Positions 1-8,847 of a stretch of 64,000 nt of DNA are shown piece after piece. The stretch's first letter is position 1. Each line of letters opens with the position of its first letter. Position numbers and translations under genes: made by a program. Below the pieces are notes generated by a model, which did no database searches, had not been told where the DNA came from, and was given only the letters and a program-made list of their open reading frames with translations. This DNA is from Paenibacillus glycinis (GTDB lineage: Bacteria > Bacillota > Bacilli > Paenibacillales > Paenibacillaceae), in NCBI RefSeq assembly GCF_009909185.1, contig NZ_JAAAMV010000007.1:1-64000 (forward strand), given 5' to 3'.

Positions 1-365
1 CAGGTCAGCTTCAGCGATGTCTTGCCGATGTCCGATGCGGTCAAGCTGCCTTCGGTCCATGTCGGAGCCGTCGCGTCTTCGTTGGTGTCCGCAGACGTCT
101 TCTCCGTTGCCGAAGGTCCGCTCGTGCTCCAATTGCCGGACGCATCTCCCGCTTCGACCTTGAACGTGTACGACGTGTTCGCCGTCAATCCGCTTACGTC
201 ATAGCTCGTACCCGTTACGGTCGCCAGCTCGACGTTATCTTTGTACACCTTGTACTGCGTGACGCCGACATTGTCCGAAGCCCCCGTCCAGGTCAGCTTC
301 AGCGTTGTCTTGCCGATGTCCGATGCGGTCAAGCTGCCTTCGGTCCATGTCGGAGCCGTCGCGTC
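1..365 (-). repeat. tandem FnIII-coding repeat, 288-bp period
   Basis: Bases 1-77 and 289-365 are almost identical, and the offset of 288 bp equals 96 codons. Each unit encodes one fibronectin type III domain (TAPTWTEGSLTASDIGKT...). The near-identity at DNA level points to recent duplication or homogenisation; more copies may lie beyond the left edge. Confidence 0.85.
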
Positions 366-3300
366 GGTTCCGCCGCTGCCTGCCGTGAAGCCCCAAATAT
401 CGGAACGGGTATAGCCGCTGAATGCATCCTCGGCTACGGCATACCATTGATAATAGTTCCCTTGCGTCAAGCCGCTCCACTTCGCCGACGCCGAAGAGCC
501 GCTTGCTACGTTTTCCTGCTTGCCGATTAATTCGTCGGTGTACACTTTCACGCCGAAGTAATCCGTTGCGACCTGCTTATGCATCGGCTGCAGATCAACA
601 TCCAAGTCGAACTCGTCCTTGCCCGGATACGTGGTCGGATCATAGTAGTTGTAATCGTCCAGGTACGGCGAGTATGTCTTCACATGAATCTGGTTGTTCT
701 TCGTGTCGAACTGGAGCAGACGGATGTATCCGAGCCCGCCTTTCTCCGCGCCTTGGTAGTCGGCCAGCAATTGATAGACCTTGCGATCCGGTAAGCCGTC
801 TCCGTTGTCGTCGATCTCGTCTTCCAGTTTCTCGGCATCGTGGTAGTGTCCGCAAAGCACCGCGATGACGTTCTTGTTCGGCACGACGACGCGCTCGTGG
901 ATCTTCTCCGAGATCGGCGCGCGATTGTCGGATACGAGCAGATACTCATGGAAATCGAGAATCGCTTTGCGGTCCGGGTAGGCTTTCACCACGTCGTCCA
1001 TCCATTGGATGTCTTGGTCGCGGATATCCCAACCCATATAAATGATGATGAAATCATTGCCGCCAGCCGATACCAGATCGTAATGGCCGCGGTTGTTCTC
1101 GTAGGAACCGCCGTAGGTCGGCTGCTTCTTGAAACGGTCCTCGCCAAAGTATTGATAGAATTTCGTGTAGTCGGCGAATTGATGGGATACGTCATGGTTG
1201 CCCGCAAGCACGCCGTAAGGCACGTTCGCATCCTCGAGGACCTTCATGTCCTTGTCGGCTTCTTGCCACTGGTATTCCTTGTCCGCCTCATCGACGATAT
1301 CGCCTGTATGAATGACGTACTTGATGTTCATGTCGTCCTTGTGGTCGACGATCCACTGCACGTTGCCCTCGTAAATCTCCGGATAGCTCTCGGAGTAGTA
1401 CTGGGTGTCGGACATCCACACGAAGCTGAAATCGTACGGATCATCCTTGACCGGCAGCTCATCCTGCACGATGACGTGAATCGTGCCGTCAACGGCAAAG
1501 TCGCCTGCTTTCACTTCCGCGGACAGGGAAAACTCATCGTTGCCCGCTACCTTCTCGTCAAGCTTCTTCCAATTGTTAGCTGTAGGGCTCCAAGCGTACA
1601 GGCTTACTTGACGGCCTTCAAGCGATTTGCCCTTCCAATCGATTTCCACGCTGTCATCGGCCATGACCGAAGAATCCAGGTTCACCTCGAAACGGTGATA
1701 CGGGAATTTCTCGTCGGAATCGTTGCTCAGATACTGACCGTCCGCGGCGCTCACGAGGTTGTAATCCTCATCCGTGAACGCGACTTCTCCATCAGGCTTC
1801 AGCATCTTCGGCGGCTCGACGTCCGAGGCGTTCTTAAAGGCCGAGAAGCCGGTACGGTGATTGCTGTCGAATAAATAACCTTTGAAAAAATCGACGTTCA
1901 TCGCATCGTCCGTCGGGTCTTGAACCTTGACGGATAAATCCGGAGCGGCGCCGGTCTGCTCGTTCGTCGGCGAGATCAGCTCGGGCTTGAGCGGGTTCTC
2001 GTCCGGCACGTCGAAGGTGACCGTCTTCTCCGTTACGTTGCCGACCGTATCCTCCGCCTTGATTACCAGCGTATGCGCGCCAGGGCTGAGCTTCGAGGAG
2101 GACGTCGCGTACGGCAGCGAGATTTCTTTGCCGTCCAGCGCGGCGGAAGATGTCTTCATGCCGGCTACGGCATCCGAGATTTCCGCATTGATCGTAATTT
2201 CGCCGCGGTAGGTTTGATCGTTCTCCATGTTCGGCACCACGACCGGGGCCGTATTATCGATCTTGATGTCGGCTTTCACTTGCTCGTGAGCGGCGTTCTC
2301 GACAGTTACGGTATGCGCGCCGTCCGCTAATTTGGTCGTATCCAAATCGTAAGCCTGCGATTTCAGATCGCTTGCCGCGATCGGAAGATTGAAATCAATG
2401 ACCGGATTTTTTCCTGCGCTGTCGCCCATTGCAAGCACCGTCGCAGGATTCGCGTATTTCGGATCGTAAATGACGGTACCGTCGGCCAGTACGAGACGCA
2501 CGTTTTTGACCGAGAAATCATCTTTATTTTCTTCGGGACGGTCGTCGAACGGCGAAGACTTCGTGCCCGCCCGGATCGAGATCACGTTAGCGCCTTCCTT
2601 CAAACGCTTCGCATCGATCGGCACGGAAAGGGTTTGGTAGGAATTGATCGGATCCATGAAGGTGTACAGAATTTCTTTGCCTATCGTTACGCCGTTCTTG
2701 AAGTAATAATTGACCGAATTCGCATCGAAGGCGAAGGAAGGATCCTTCTCGAGCGCATGGTACGTGCCATCTGTCTGCGGCGTTCCGTCCACGCTGAGCT
2801 GCAGCGTATCCGGTCCGGCTTGTTCCGCCGTTCCTTTGATGACCTTCGTGCCGCCGAAAATGTCGCCGTCCTTCACGTTCAGGCGAAGCTCGGAACGGTC
2901 CGGGCCTCCGGTAATCGCGACGGTGGTCGAATCCGTCTTCACGACGTGCGTGCCGTCGGACACTTGGAAATAGTATTGAATCGCCGTCTTCCCGATCAAT
3001 TCCGGCGAATAGAGCTTGAAATGGTACAGCGCGTCGGTATCGCGATACAGGTAGCGGCTCGTATAACCAGCGTCCTTGTTCGTTTTATAGAACAGTTGGA
3101 CGGTCTTGACGCTTAGTTCATCCTGCGCGTCTACCTCGATCGCCAGGTCCTTGGACTGGTCGAGGCTCGTCACGTCCGTCAAATCGTTCACTCTAGGCGC
3201 GGCTTGATCGTCCGCTGTCGTTACCGGTACCGCGGGAACTTGAGCATTCGCCACGCTGCCCGGCGTCGGGGTTTCCGTGCCGGCGCTCAGCTTGATCATC

Positions 3301-5855
3301 GTCGTGCTGCCGTTGGTCGGGTAGCCGTAAACGATAGGTTTGTCGGTCTTCGTTTCGTCTTTCAAGTCCCCGTTATAATAGGCTGCCGACAAATCGACAT
3401 GCGTGTTGGTACCGATGACGACTCCCCGTTTACCCGAATTGGACATGCCGGCGGAATACATTTTGTAAATGTCCTGGTTCTCGACCAAATTAGTATGATA
3501 GAACTGGTTGAAATCCGCTACCGTGCTTGTCGTGTTCGTGCTGTTGATGATCCAGAACACGAGCGTCTTGCCGGGGTCGATCATCATGCTCTCGTTATCC
3601 GTCGGCCATACGATGTCGGCATCGGGACCGGAATCCGTGTAGCGGTAGTATATTTTGTAATCCTTTAAGTCGATCGTTTTGTCGGAGTTGTTGTAAAGTT
3701 CGATGTATTCATACGTATCGCCGCCGCCGGCGATAACGTTCGAACTGTTCGGCATAAGTTCGGTGACCAGAAGCGGCGGCACCTTCTGCGGATCGTAATC
3801 CGGCACGTTCACGTCGACGGTATAGGTATCCGTTTTGACCGTGTTTTTGGTGTCCTTCACTTCAATGTAATAGTCGAACTTCGCTTCCTTCAATTCGCCG
3901 CGCGGAATGTCCGCCAAGTACGTATGACCGGAAGTCACCGTCATCGGCATGGACGAGAACGTCGTCTGCGACTGCGTTTTATAATAAACCATCGCATTCA
4001 CGGGATCAAAAATGCCGTTGTCGCTTTCTTTGTTCGTAATGTCCGCGGTTATCTGCAGGTTAACGTTCGTTTCTGCATGCGTGACCGGCGTATGGGTAAT
4101 GACCGGTGCTTCGTTCGTGCCTTCTTCTGGGAGGGAAACGGGTTGCTTCGGCACTTGGGTCGGGCTGACCGTGCCCGGCGTTGCGGCGGCTGAGCCTGCC
4201 GAACCAAACAGCATAGCCGTCGTGCCGTCGTCCGGGTAATTGTACAAGATTGGCTTGTCTTTGACGTTGCTCACTTGGCCTTCATAGTGGGCGGATACGA
4301 TTTCTTGGTTCGCGGCATTGCGGAACACGATGCTTCTCGCGCCGCCGTTCGCCATGCCGTCGTTCTCGATTTTAAACAGGTTCTCGCCAAGCTTCAGGTT
4401 TGTACCGAAGTGGTCGTTAAAATTCTGTTCGGTTAATGTTTTCGACCCGGCGTTGGCAATCCAAAGCACGACCGATTGCTGGGACGGAATGATAACGTCG
4501 CCTGTATCCCACTTCTTCTCCGTATTCGGTGTTTGATTCGTGTAGCGGTACATCAGCGGATAGTCTTTCAAATTAAGCGTACGATTGGAGTTGTTGTACA
4601 CCTCAATGAACTCGTAAGCGTCGTAATCCTTGGCGTCTGCTCCTTTGACGTTCGCCGAATTGGGATTCAGCTCCGTGACGAGCAGTGCCGGCACGTAGTT
4701 GTAGTTCATGCTCGCGCGGACGTTCACCGTGTACACTTCCGTGTCCTTGGAACCCATGCCGTCGGTCGCCTCTATGTAATACTGCAGCTTGCTCTCGGTC
4801 AACTTTTCCTTCGGAATCGCCGCTTCGAACGCGAGCTCGTCCGACGTCGAGCGGTCCTCGTTCTTCGTCATCGGCAGCGCCGTATACGTCGTCTCCGAGT
4901 TCAGTTTGTAGTAGACCGTCGCGCCGACTTTCGCCGCATCGGCGCCGTTCGGGGAAATCTCCGTCATCAGCTCCAAGTCGCTGTCGTCGATCGCGTCCGT
5001 TACCGGCGTATGCGCGATCGTGATCGGCGTTTGCGGCAGCTGCGGTTCTTGATTGCCGTCGTCCGGGGTCTGCGTCGGTACGAGGACGCTTTCCGCCGTG
5101 CCCGGGGTAGCGGCGTGTACACCTGTCGCATACTCGCCATCCGTCACCATGGTCATCTTAGTGCTGCCGTCGGTTGGGTAAGCATAGAAGATGCCCTTGT
5201 CCTTCTGCGTCTGGTCGTCGTTCTGGTAAGAAGCCGAAACGATGACGTTGCCGCTCTTATCCTTGATGATCAGGTCACGGGGCTGGCTATTATGCATACC
5301 GTCACCTCCCGACAAGCGGAACAGATCGGTGCCTTCCTTGAGAGATGTACCATAATTCGTGTTGAACTGCTCAACAGTCATATCCGTATTTTTAGTATTC
5401 ATAACCCAGAAGACGATAGATCCCTTTGCCGGGATAATCGGATTATCTAAGGAGTTCGCAAGCCCCCAAGTCGCATCGACATCCGCATTGCTACCATTCA
5501 AATAATGATAATCAATGCTGTAATTATCAAAAAAAGTAACAGGTACATTGGAATTGTTATAAACTTCAATAAATTCATAGGCATCCGTAGCTGGCGTTGC
5601 ACCAGGAACGTTCGAACTATCCGGCACCAGCTCCGTAATCAACAGCTTCGGCACCTTCGTGAAATCAAACTCCCCGTCCGCTCTGGCGATTCCTGCGCCA
5701 TAGGGGGTTGCGAGCCCTAACAATAGACTCGCGGTCGTCAACGCGCCGAGGACCGGCTTGCCAAACTTCTTCTTACTCAACAGACATACACGCCCCGTTC
5801 TCCATGTTGTACTTTTGTCGTTGCGACTAGCGAATAATGTAGAATATTGTCGCAT
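1..5855 (-). CDS. giant secreted protein: 3 lamin-tail domains, metallophosphoesterase, FnIII repeats (3' end outside window)
   Basis: The frame stays open from about 5855 to the left edge, so at least 1,950 residues are visible and the C-terminus is missing. A hydrophobic signal segment (LGALTTASLLLGLA) follows a KKK stretch. Three lamin-tail-like domains, each with an L(L)(I/V)TEL.PNS.N opening and a YEFIE(V/L)YNNS core, lie near residues 68-250, 390-550 and 690-870, separated by Ig-like segments. A calcineurin-like phosphoesterase domain begins near residue 1,470 with SDTQ, HTGDIVD, GNHD and CGHYH metal-ligand motifs. The visible C-terminal part consists of fibronectin type III repeats of 96 residues. 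The protein probably acts outside the cell as a phosphodiesterase or nuclease-like enzyme, but the substrate is unknown. The start is uncertain: ATG at 5855 gives an N-terminal extension, whereas TTG at 5780 starts just before the signal peptide; neither has a good ribosome binding site. Confidence 0.85.
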   Translation of the reverse strand, partial: MRQYSTLFASRNDKSTTWRTGRVCLLSKKKFGKPVLGALTTASLLLGLATPYGAGIARADGEFDFTKVPKLLITELVPDSSNVPGATPATDAYEFIEVYNNSNVPVTFFDNYSIDYHYLNGSNADVDATWGLANSLDNPIIPAKGSIVFWVMNTKNTDMTVEQFNTNYGTSLKEGTDLFRLSGGDGMHNSQPRDLIIKDKSGNVIVSASYQNDDQTQKDKGIFYAYPTDGSTKMTMVTDGEYATGVHAATPGTAESVLVPTQTPDDGNQEPQLPQTPITIAHTPVTDAIDDSDLELMTEISPNGADAAKVGATVYYKLNSETTYTALPMTKNEDRSTSDELAFEAAIPKEKLTESKLQYYIEATDGMGSKDTEVYTVNVRASMNYNYVPALLVTELNPNSANVKGADAKDYDAYEFIEVYNNSNRTLNLKDYPLMYRYTNQTPNTEKKWDTGDVIIPSQQSVVLWIANAGSKTLTEQNFNDHFGTNLKLGENLFKIENDGMANGGARSIVFRNAANQEIVSAHYEGQVSNVKDKPILYNYPDDGTTAMLFGSAGSAAATPGTVSPTQVPKQPVSLPEEGTNEAPVITHTPVTHAETNVNLQITADITNKESDNGIFDPVNAMVYYKTQSQTTFSSMPMTVTSGHTYLADIPRGELKEAKFDYYIEVKDTKNTVKTDTYTVDVNVPDYDPQKVPPLLVTELMPNSSNVIAGGGDTYEYIELYNNSDKTIDLKDYKIYYRYTDSGPDADIVWPTDNESMMIDPGKTLVFWIINSTNTTSTVADFNQFYHTNLVENQDIYKMYSAGMSNSGKRGVVIGTNTHVDLSAAYYNGDLKDETKTDKPIVYGYPTNGSTTMIKLSAGTETPTPGSVANAQVPAVPVTTADDQAAPRVNDLTDVTSLDQSKDLAIEVDAQDELSVKTVQLFYKTNKDAGYTSRYLYRDTDALYHFKLYSPELIGKTAIQYYFQVSDGTHVVKTDSTTVAITGGPDRSELRLNVKDGDIFGGTKVIKGTAEQAGPDTLQLSVDGTPQTDGTYHALEKDPSFAFDANSVNYYFKNGVTIGKEILYTFMDPINSYQTLSVPIDAKRLKEGANVISIRAGTKSSPFDDRPEENKDDFSVKNVRLVLADGTVIYDPKYANPATVLAMGDSAGKNPVIDFNLPIAASDLKSQAYDLDTTKLADGAHTVTVENAAHEQVKADIKIDNTAPVVVPNMENDQTYRGEITINAEISDAVAGMKTSSAALDGKEISLPYATSSSKLSPGAHTLVIKAEDTVGNVTEKTVTFDVPDENPLKPELISPTNEQTGAAPDLSVKVQDPTDDAMNVDFFKGYLFDSNHRTGFSAFKNASDVEPPKMLKPDGEVAFTDEDYNLVSAADGQYLSNDSDEKFPYHRFEVNLDSSVMADDSVEIDWKGKSLEGRQVSLYAWSPTANNWKKLDEKVAGNDEFSLSAEVKAGDFAVDGTIHVIVQDELPVKDDPYDFSFVWMSDTQYYSESYPEIYEGNVQWIVDHKDDMNIKYVIHTGDIVDEADKEYQWQEADKDMKVLEDANVPYGVLAGNHDVSHQFADYTKFYQYFGEDRFKKQPTYGGSYENNRGHYDLVSAGGNDFIIIYMGWDIRDQDIQWMDDVVKAYPDRKAILDFHEYLLVSDNRAPISEKIHERVVVPNKNVIAVLCGHYHDAEKLEDEIDDNGDGLPDRKVYQLLADYQGAEKGGLGYIRLLQFDTKNNQIHVKTYSPYLDDYNYYDPTTYPGKDEFDLDVDLQPMHKQVATDYFGVKVYTDELIGKQENVASGSSASAKWSGLTQGNYYQWYAVAEDAFSGYTRSDIWGFTAGSGGTDATAPTWTEGSLTASDIGKTTLKLTWTGASDNVGVTQYKVYKDNVELATVTGTSYDVSGLTANTSYTFKVEAGDASGNWSTSGPSATEKTSADTNEDATAPTWTEGSLTASDIGKTSLKLT

Positions 5856-5983
5856 AAACACATAATCACAATAGTAATCCGGTTTTGTATGCGGCAGATC
5901 ATGCCCATGTATAGATGACGTAAACTCATGAACGAATGGCGTTTTCTATGTCAGTGACCTAGATCGAGAACGCTAAAATAGAA

Positions 5984-6026
5984 GAAGGCCAACCCCCTGC
6001 CGAATTTCGGCAAGACGTTAGCCTTC
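5984..6026 (-). terminator. rho-independent terminator after the PP2C-like gene
   Basis: The arms GAAGGCCAAC and GTTAGCCTTC pair, with an inner stem at 5998-6012 (TGCCGAATTTCGGCA). On the minus strand the hairpin is followed by a T-rich run, which suits termination of the gene ending at 6113. Confidence 0.65.
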
Positions 6027-6112
6027 TGAACAAGTTCCTATTAATGAAGCTGTCGCATACGCAAATCAGACGTTGGCAACAGGACGCTGCGCCGCCGGAT
6101 ACTGGTAGACCA

Positions 6113-6970
6113 TTAACGAGACGGCTCCAGCTCGATCCAAATCGCCGTCTTATCGTCGGACTTCTTGACGCGCGGGTAACGCGTGCAGTCCGGATCCGTC
6201 TCTTCCAGCTCCGTCAGCCACGCCATATAGCGCGGCAAGCCCATCTCCCTGACGAGCGACGCGATCTGGACGGCGCTGTCCCTATCGGATTCGCCCGGCG
6301 GCTTCGGCATGTAGAGCCCGTCCGAGAAAAGCAGCAGCGAGACCACGTTCGAAACGCTGATCCTGCCGTATTCCACGAAGTCCGCGCAGGCGTCATCGCC
6401 GTTCAATACGCCGTATCCCCCTGTCCGATTGGCAAGCGCCCGACCGGCGACGATCTGGCTCCTCGCATGCGCCCAAAGCTCCGCGGAGCTGGTCAAGCCG
6501 GCAGCGACGCCTTCCTGCCATGCCGCCTTCGTCCGGTCGTCCACATGCGCCAGTTGATCGTGCGTCGCGATGCGAATCGTGCCGTCGGCATAATAGACGG
6601 CCAGCATGCAATCGCCGAGCTGCGCGTATTCGATCCACTTCGAGCCGACGCGGACCAGCACCGCGCAGGCGCTCCACAGCGCTTCCGGGATATCCGGCGA
6701 GATGCCGGCCTCGCCCATCGCCGCGCGAAGCCGCGCGTTCGCTTGCGTCATGATCTCCGGCAAGCCCGTCCCGGCATGTCCTTCGCGGATGCAGGCGGCA
6801 GCGGCTTCTTGCGCCGCCAGATAGCCCCCCGTTTCCCCGCCCGGCCCGCGGTACGGCGCGAGCGACGTCGCCCCGTCAAGGACGCCGAATAACCCGAGAC
6901 TTTCCTCGCAGACGACGGCGTCCTCGTTCCACGCGCCGACGCCTTGTTGCGTACGAACGTTGAGTTTCAT
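6113..6970 (-). CDS. PP2C-family (PPM) protein phosphatase-like protein
   Basis: The 285-residue protein has the PPM layout: N-E-D-A near residue 15, F-G-V-L-D-G-A-T near 28-35, a central A-Q-L-G-D motif, F-S-D-G-L-Y near 214, and a C-terminal K-S-D-D-K-T segment. These acidic residues normally bind the two Mn/Mg ions of serine/threonine phosphatases. There is no signal peptide or membrane segment, so it is probably cytoplasmic. The start at 6970 is supported by AGGAGGG upstream. It stands alone between the giant secreted protein and a divergent-looking oxidoreductase region, and no partner kinase is visible. Its physiological substrate cannot be inferred. Confidence 0.8.
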   Translation of the reverse strand: MKLNVRTQQGVGAWNEDAVVCEESLGLFGVLDGATSLAPYRGPGGETGGYLAAQEAAAACIREGHAGTGLPEIMTQANARLRAAMGEAGISPDIPEALWSACAVLVRVGSKWIEYAQLGDCMLAVYYADGTIRIATHDQLAHVDDRTKAAWQEGVAAGLTSSAELWAHARSQIVAGRALANRTGGYGVLNGDDACADFVEYGRISVSNVVSLLLFSDGLYMPKPPGESDRDSAVQIASLVREMGLPRYMAWLTELEETDPDCTRYPRVKKSDDKTAIWIELEPSR

Positions 6971-7158
6971 GAATAGCGTTCCCTCCTGCCCACGCAGGTC
7001 GTTTCCAACCGCGTTCTCTGGTTCAAGCTTATGCCAGAACTCGGACAGAAGGCAACCCGCAATCGGCCGATCACTTGCAAATCAAATACCCCGGCAGCTC
7101 GCGCCGCCGGGGAATCTTGCAATCGCATGCCTGCATGCACGAGGCACCGAGCGTCGCG

Positions 7159-8157
7159 TCAGGAAACCTTCACGATCGTTCTGCCCCGCACGCCGCCCTT
7201 CAAAATAGCCGGCAGCGCCTCCGGCAGCTCGTCAAGCGCGACTTCGCCGGCCACCATGTCCTCGAGCCGTTCCGGCTTCCACTCCCCGCCGATGCGGGAC
7301 CACAGCAGCGCGCGCAAGTGCGCGGGGCAGCTCACGGAGTCGATCCCCAGCAGATTGACGCCGCGCAAAATGAACGGGTACACCGTCGCCGGAAATTCCC
7401 CGCCGCCCGTCAAGCCGCTCAGCGCGACGGAACCGCCGTAGCGGACCGTGCTGAGCACGTACGGAAGCGAAGCGCCGCCTACGGGATCGATCGCCGCGGC
7501 CCATTGCTCCGAGCGCAGCGGCTTGCGGTCGCCTTCCGGCGGCATCAACGCTTCGCGGCCGATAATATGTCGCGCGCCGAGCCCGCGGAGATAGTCGTGC
7601 TCGGACGCCTTGCCCGTGCTGGCGGTAACCTCGTAGCCCGCGCGGGCGAGCATGGCCACGGCATGGCTCCCGACCCCGCCGGTCGCGCCGAGCACGAGCA
7701 CCGGACCGGCAGCGTTCTTCAGTCCGTTCGCTTCGAGCCGCTGCATGGACAGCGCCGCCGTGAACCCCGCGGTGCCGGCGATCATCGCCTCGCGCAGCGT
7801 CAACCCCGGGGGCCGGGCTACGAGCCAATCGCCGGGAACCCGGGCGTATTCGCTGTAGCCGCCGAAGCGGGCGGTGCCGAGCTCGTAGCCGGTCGCGATG
7901 ATCTCGTCACCCTCGCGCCAGCGCGCGTTCGACGAGGCGACGACGGTGCCGGCCAGATCGATGCCCGGTACGATCGGATAGGCGCGCACGACCCGTCCGC
8001 CCGGCGTTGCCGCCATCCCGTCCTTATAATTAATGCTCGAGTACGCGACGCGAATCGTAACGTCGCCCTCGGGCAAGTCCTCCATGCGCAGCTCGCGAAT
8101 GCCGACATCGAACGCATCGCTTTGTTTATCGACCACGAGTGCCCGAAATGAATCCAT
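7159..8157 (-). CDS. YhdH/YhfP-family quinone oxidoreductase (MDR superfamily)
   Basis: The 332-residue medium-chain dehydrogenase/reductase has an N-terminal GroES-like fold with SSINYKDGMA and PGIDLAGTV, and a Rossmann segment VLGATGGVGSHAVAML near the middle. This matches NADPH-dependent YhdH/YhfP (acrylyl-CoA reductase-like) enzymes. No zinc-ligand cysteines are apparent, as expected for quinone-oxidoreductase members. The second ATG at 8157 is preferred because GAGGGGA lies 6-8 bases upstream; the ATG at 8163 abuts that site. It is monocistronic. The true substrate is not determinable from sequence. Confidence 0.85.
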   Translation of the reverse strand: MDSFRALVVDKQSDAFDVGIRELRMEDLPEGDVTIRVAYSSINYKDGMAATPGGRVVRAYPIVPGIDLAGTVVASSNARWREGDEIIATGYELGTARFGGYSEYARVPGDWLVARPPGLTLREAMIAGTAGFTAALSMQRLEANGLKNAAGPVLVLGATGGVGSHAVAMLARAGYEVTASTGKASEHDYLRGLGARHIIGREALMPPEGDRKPLRSEQWAAAIDPVGGASLPYVLSTVRYGGSVALSGLTGGGEFPATVYPFILRGVNLLGIDSVSCPAHLRALLWSRIGGEWKPERLEDMVAGEVALDELPEALPAILKGGVRGRTIVKVS

Positions 8158-8163
8158 GGTCAT

Positions 8164-8494
8164 TCCCCTCTCACTAGAAGACTGGTTCCGCCTGTTGTCC
8201 GATTGCTTAACGACGAGCGGTCATGCCTTTAGCATACCGCTTCGCAGGCGCAATGCAAAATGCCGGACGACGCATGCGGCGGCATCGCGTGCAGAGGCAT
8301 CGCGCACGGCGCATGGCGTCCGATGCACCGTCGTGCCTCTTGAGGCATGACGCAAATCGGCGCCGAAACGCCACCGGAAGCACCGGCCGCAGGGCGTGGA
8401 TCGAGTTTGTTATCGATGCTCGGCAACTATGGAGTCGGCCGCATCGGCCCCTTTGTTTTTTTTCGCGACCGCGTCATGCAAGACGCAACCAAAA
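8164..8494. other. 330-bp intergenic stretch with no convincing gene
   Basis: Between the oxidoreductase start and the terminator of the arabinofuranosidase unit I find only short frames without ribosome binding sites. It must hold the oxidoreductase promoter, but no clear -35/-10 pair stands out. Confidence 0.5.
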
Positions 8495-8539
8495 CGAGGC
8501 TGCCCCAGCATCGTCATAGACGGTGCCGCAACAGCCTCG
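8495..8539 (-). terminator. terminator of the abfA / Cys-rich protein unit
   Basis: Arms CGAGGCTG (8495-8502) and CAGCCTCG (8532-8539) pair around a roughly 29-nt loop. On the minus strand a short T run follows. The loop is long, so this is a moderate call. Confidence 0.5.
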
Positions 8540-8562
8540 CTCCCTTTTCCGCTTCCTATCGC

Positions 8563-8841
8563 TTACGCCCAGCGGGAACCGCCGGGCTGCGGACAGCTCT
8601 TCGCCGCCAGCTTGGCGCGGACGCGAACGAAGCAGCCGCAGTGCGCGCAGGTCGTGCCGTACTGGAGCGACGGGCAGGTCCCGCACTCCGCCAGCCTGGC
8701 CGCGTACCGGTCATCGCCGACGCAGTCGTCCGCATGCAGCGAAAGCTTGGCCAGCACGCGTTCGATCTGGGCATCCGCGACATGCACGGACGCGCTGCAC
8801 CCTTTGCAGGGATCGCCCTTCCCGGGATGAGCAGCCTGCAT
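8563..8841 (-). CDS. small cysteine-rich protein, DUF6171-like
   Basis: This 92-residue product begins six bases after the stop of the upstream arabinofuranosidase gene, so it is probably co-transcribed. It contains paired cysteines typical of zinc ribbons: CKGC near residue 17, ECGTC near the middle and TTCAHCGC near the C-terminal third. The pattern and length fit the DUF6171 family of uncharacterised Firmicutes proteins, recalled rather than searched. No signal peptide or membrane span is seen. Function is unknown; a metal-binding structural or regulatory role is possible. Confidence 0.7.
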   Translation of the reverse strand: MQAAHPGKGDPCKGCSASVHVADAQIERVLAKLSLHADDCVGDDRYAARLAECGTCPSLQYGTTCAHCGCFVRVRAKLAAKSCPQPGGSRWA

Positions 8842-8847
8842 CCGCCC

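Noticed and set aside
8229..8426. Small Cys- and Met-containing frame on the minus strand
   Set aside because: No ribosome binding site, biased low-complexity composition and no similarity to known small proteins; probably non-coding.
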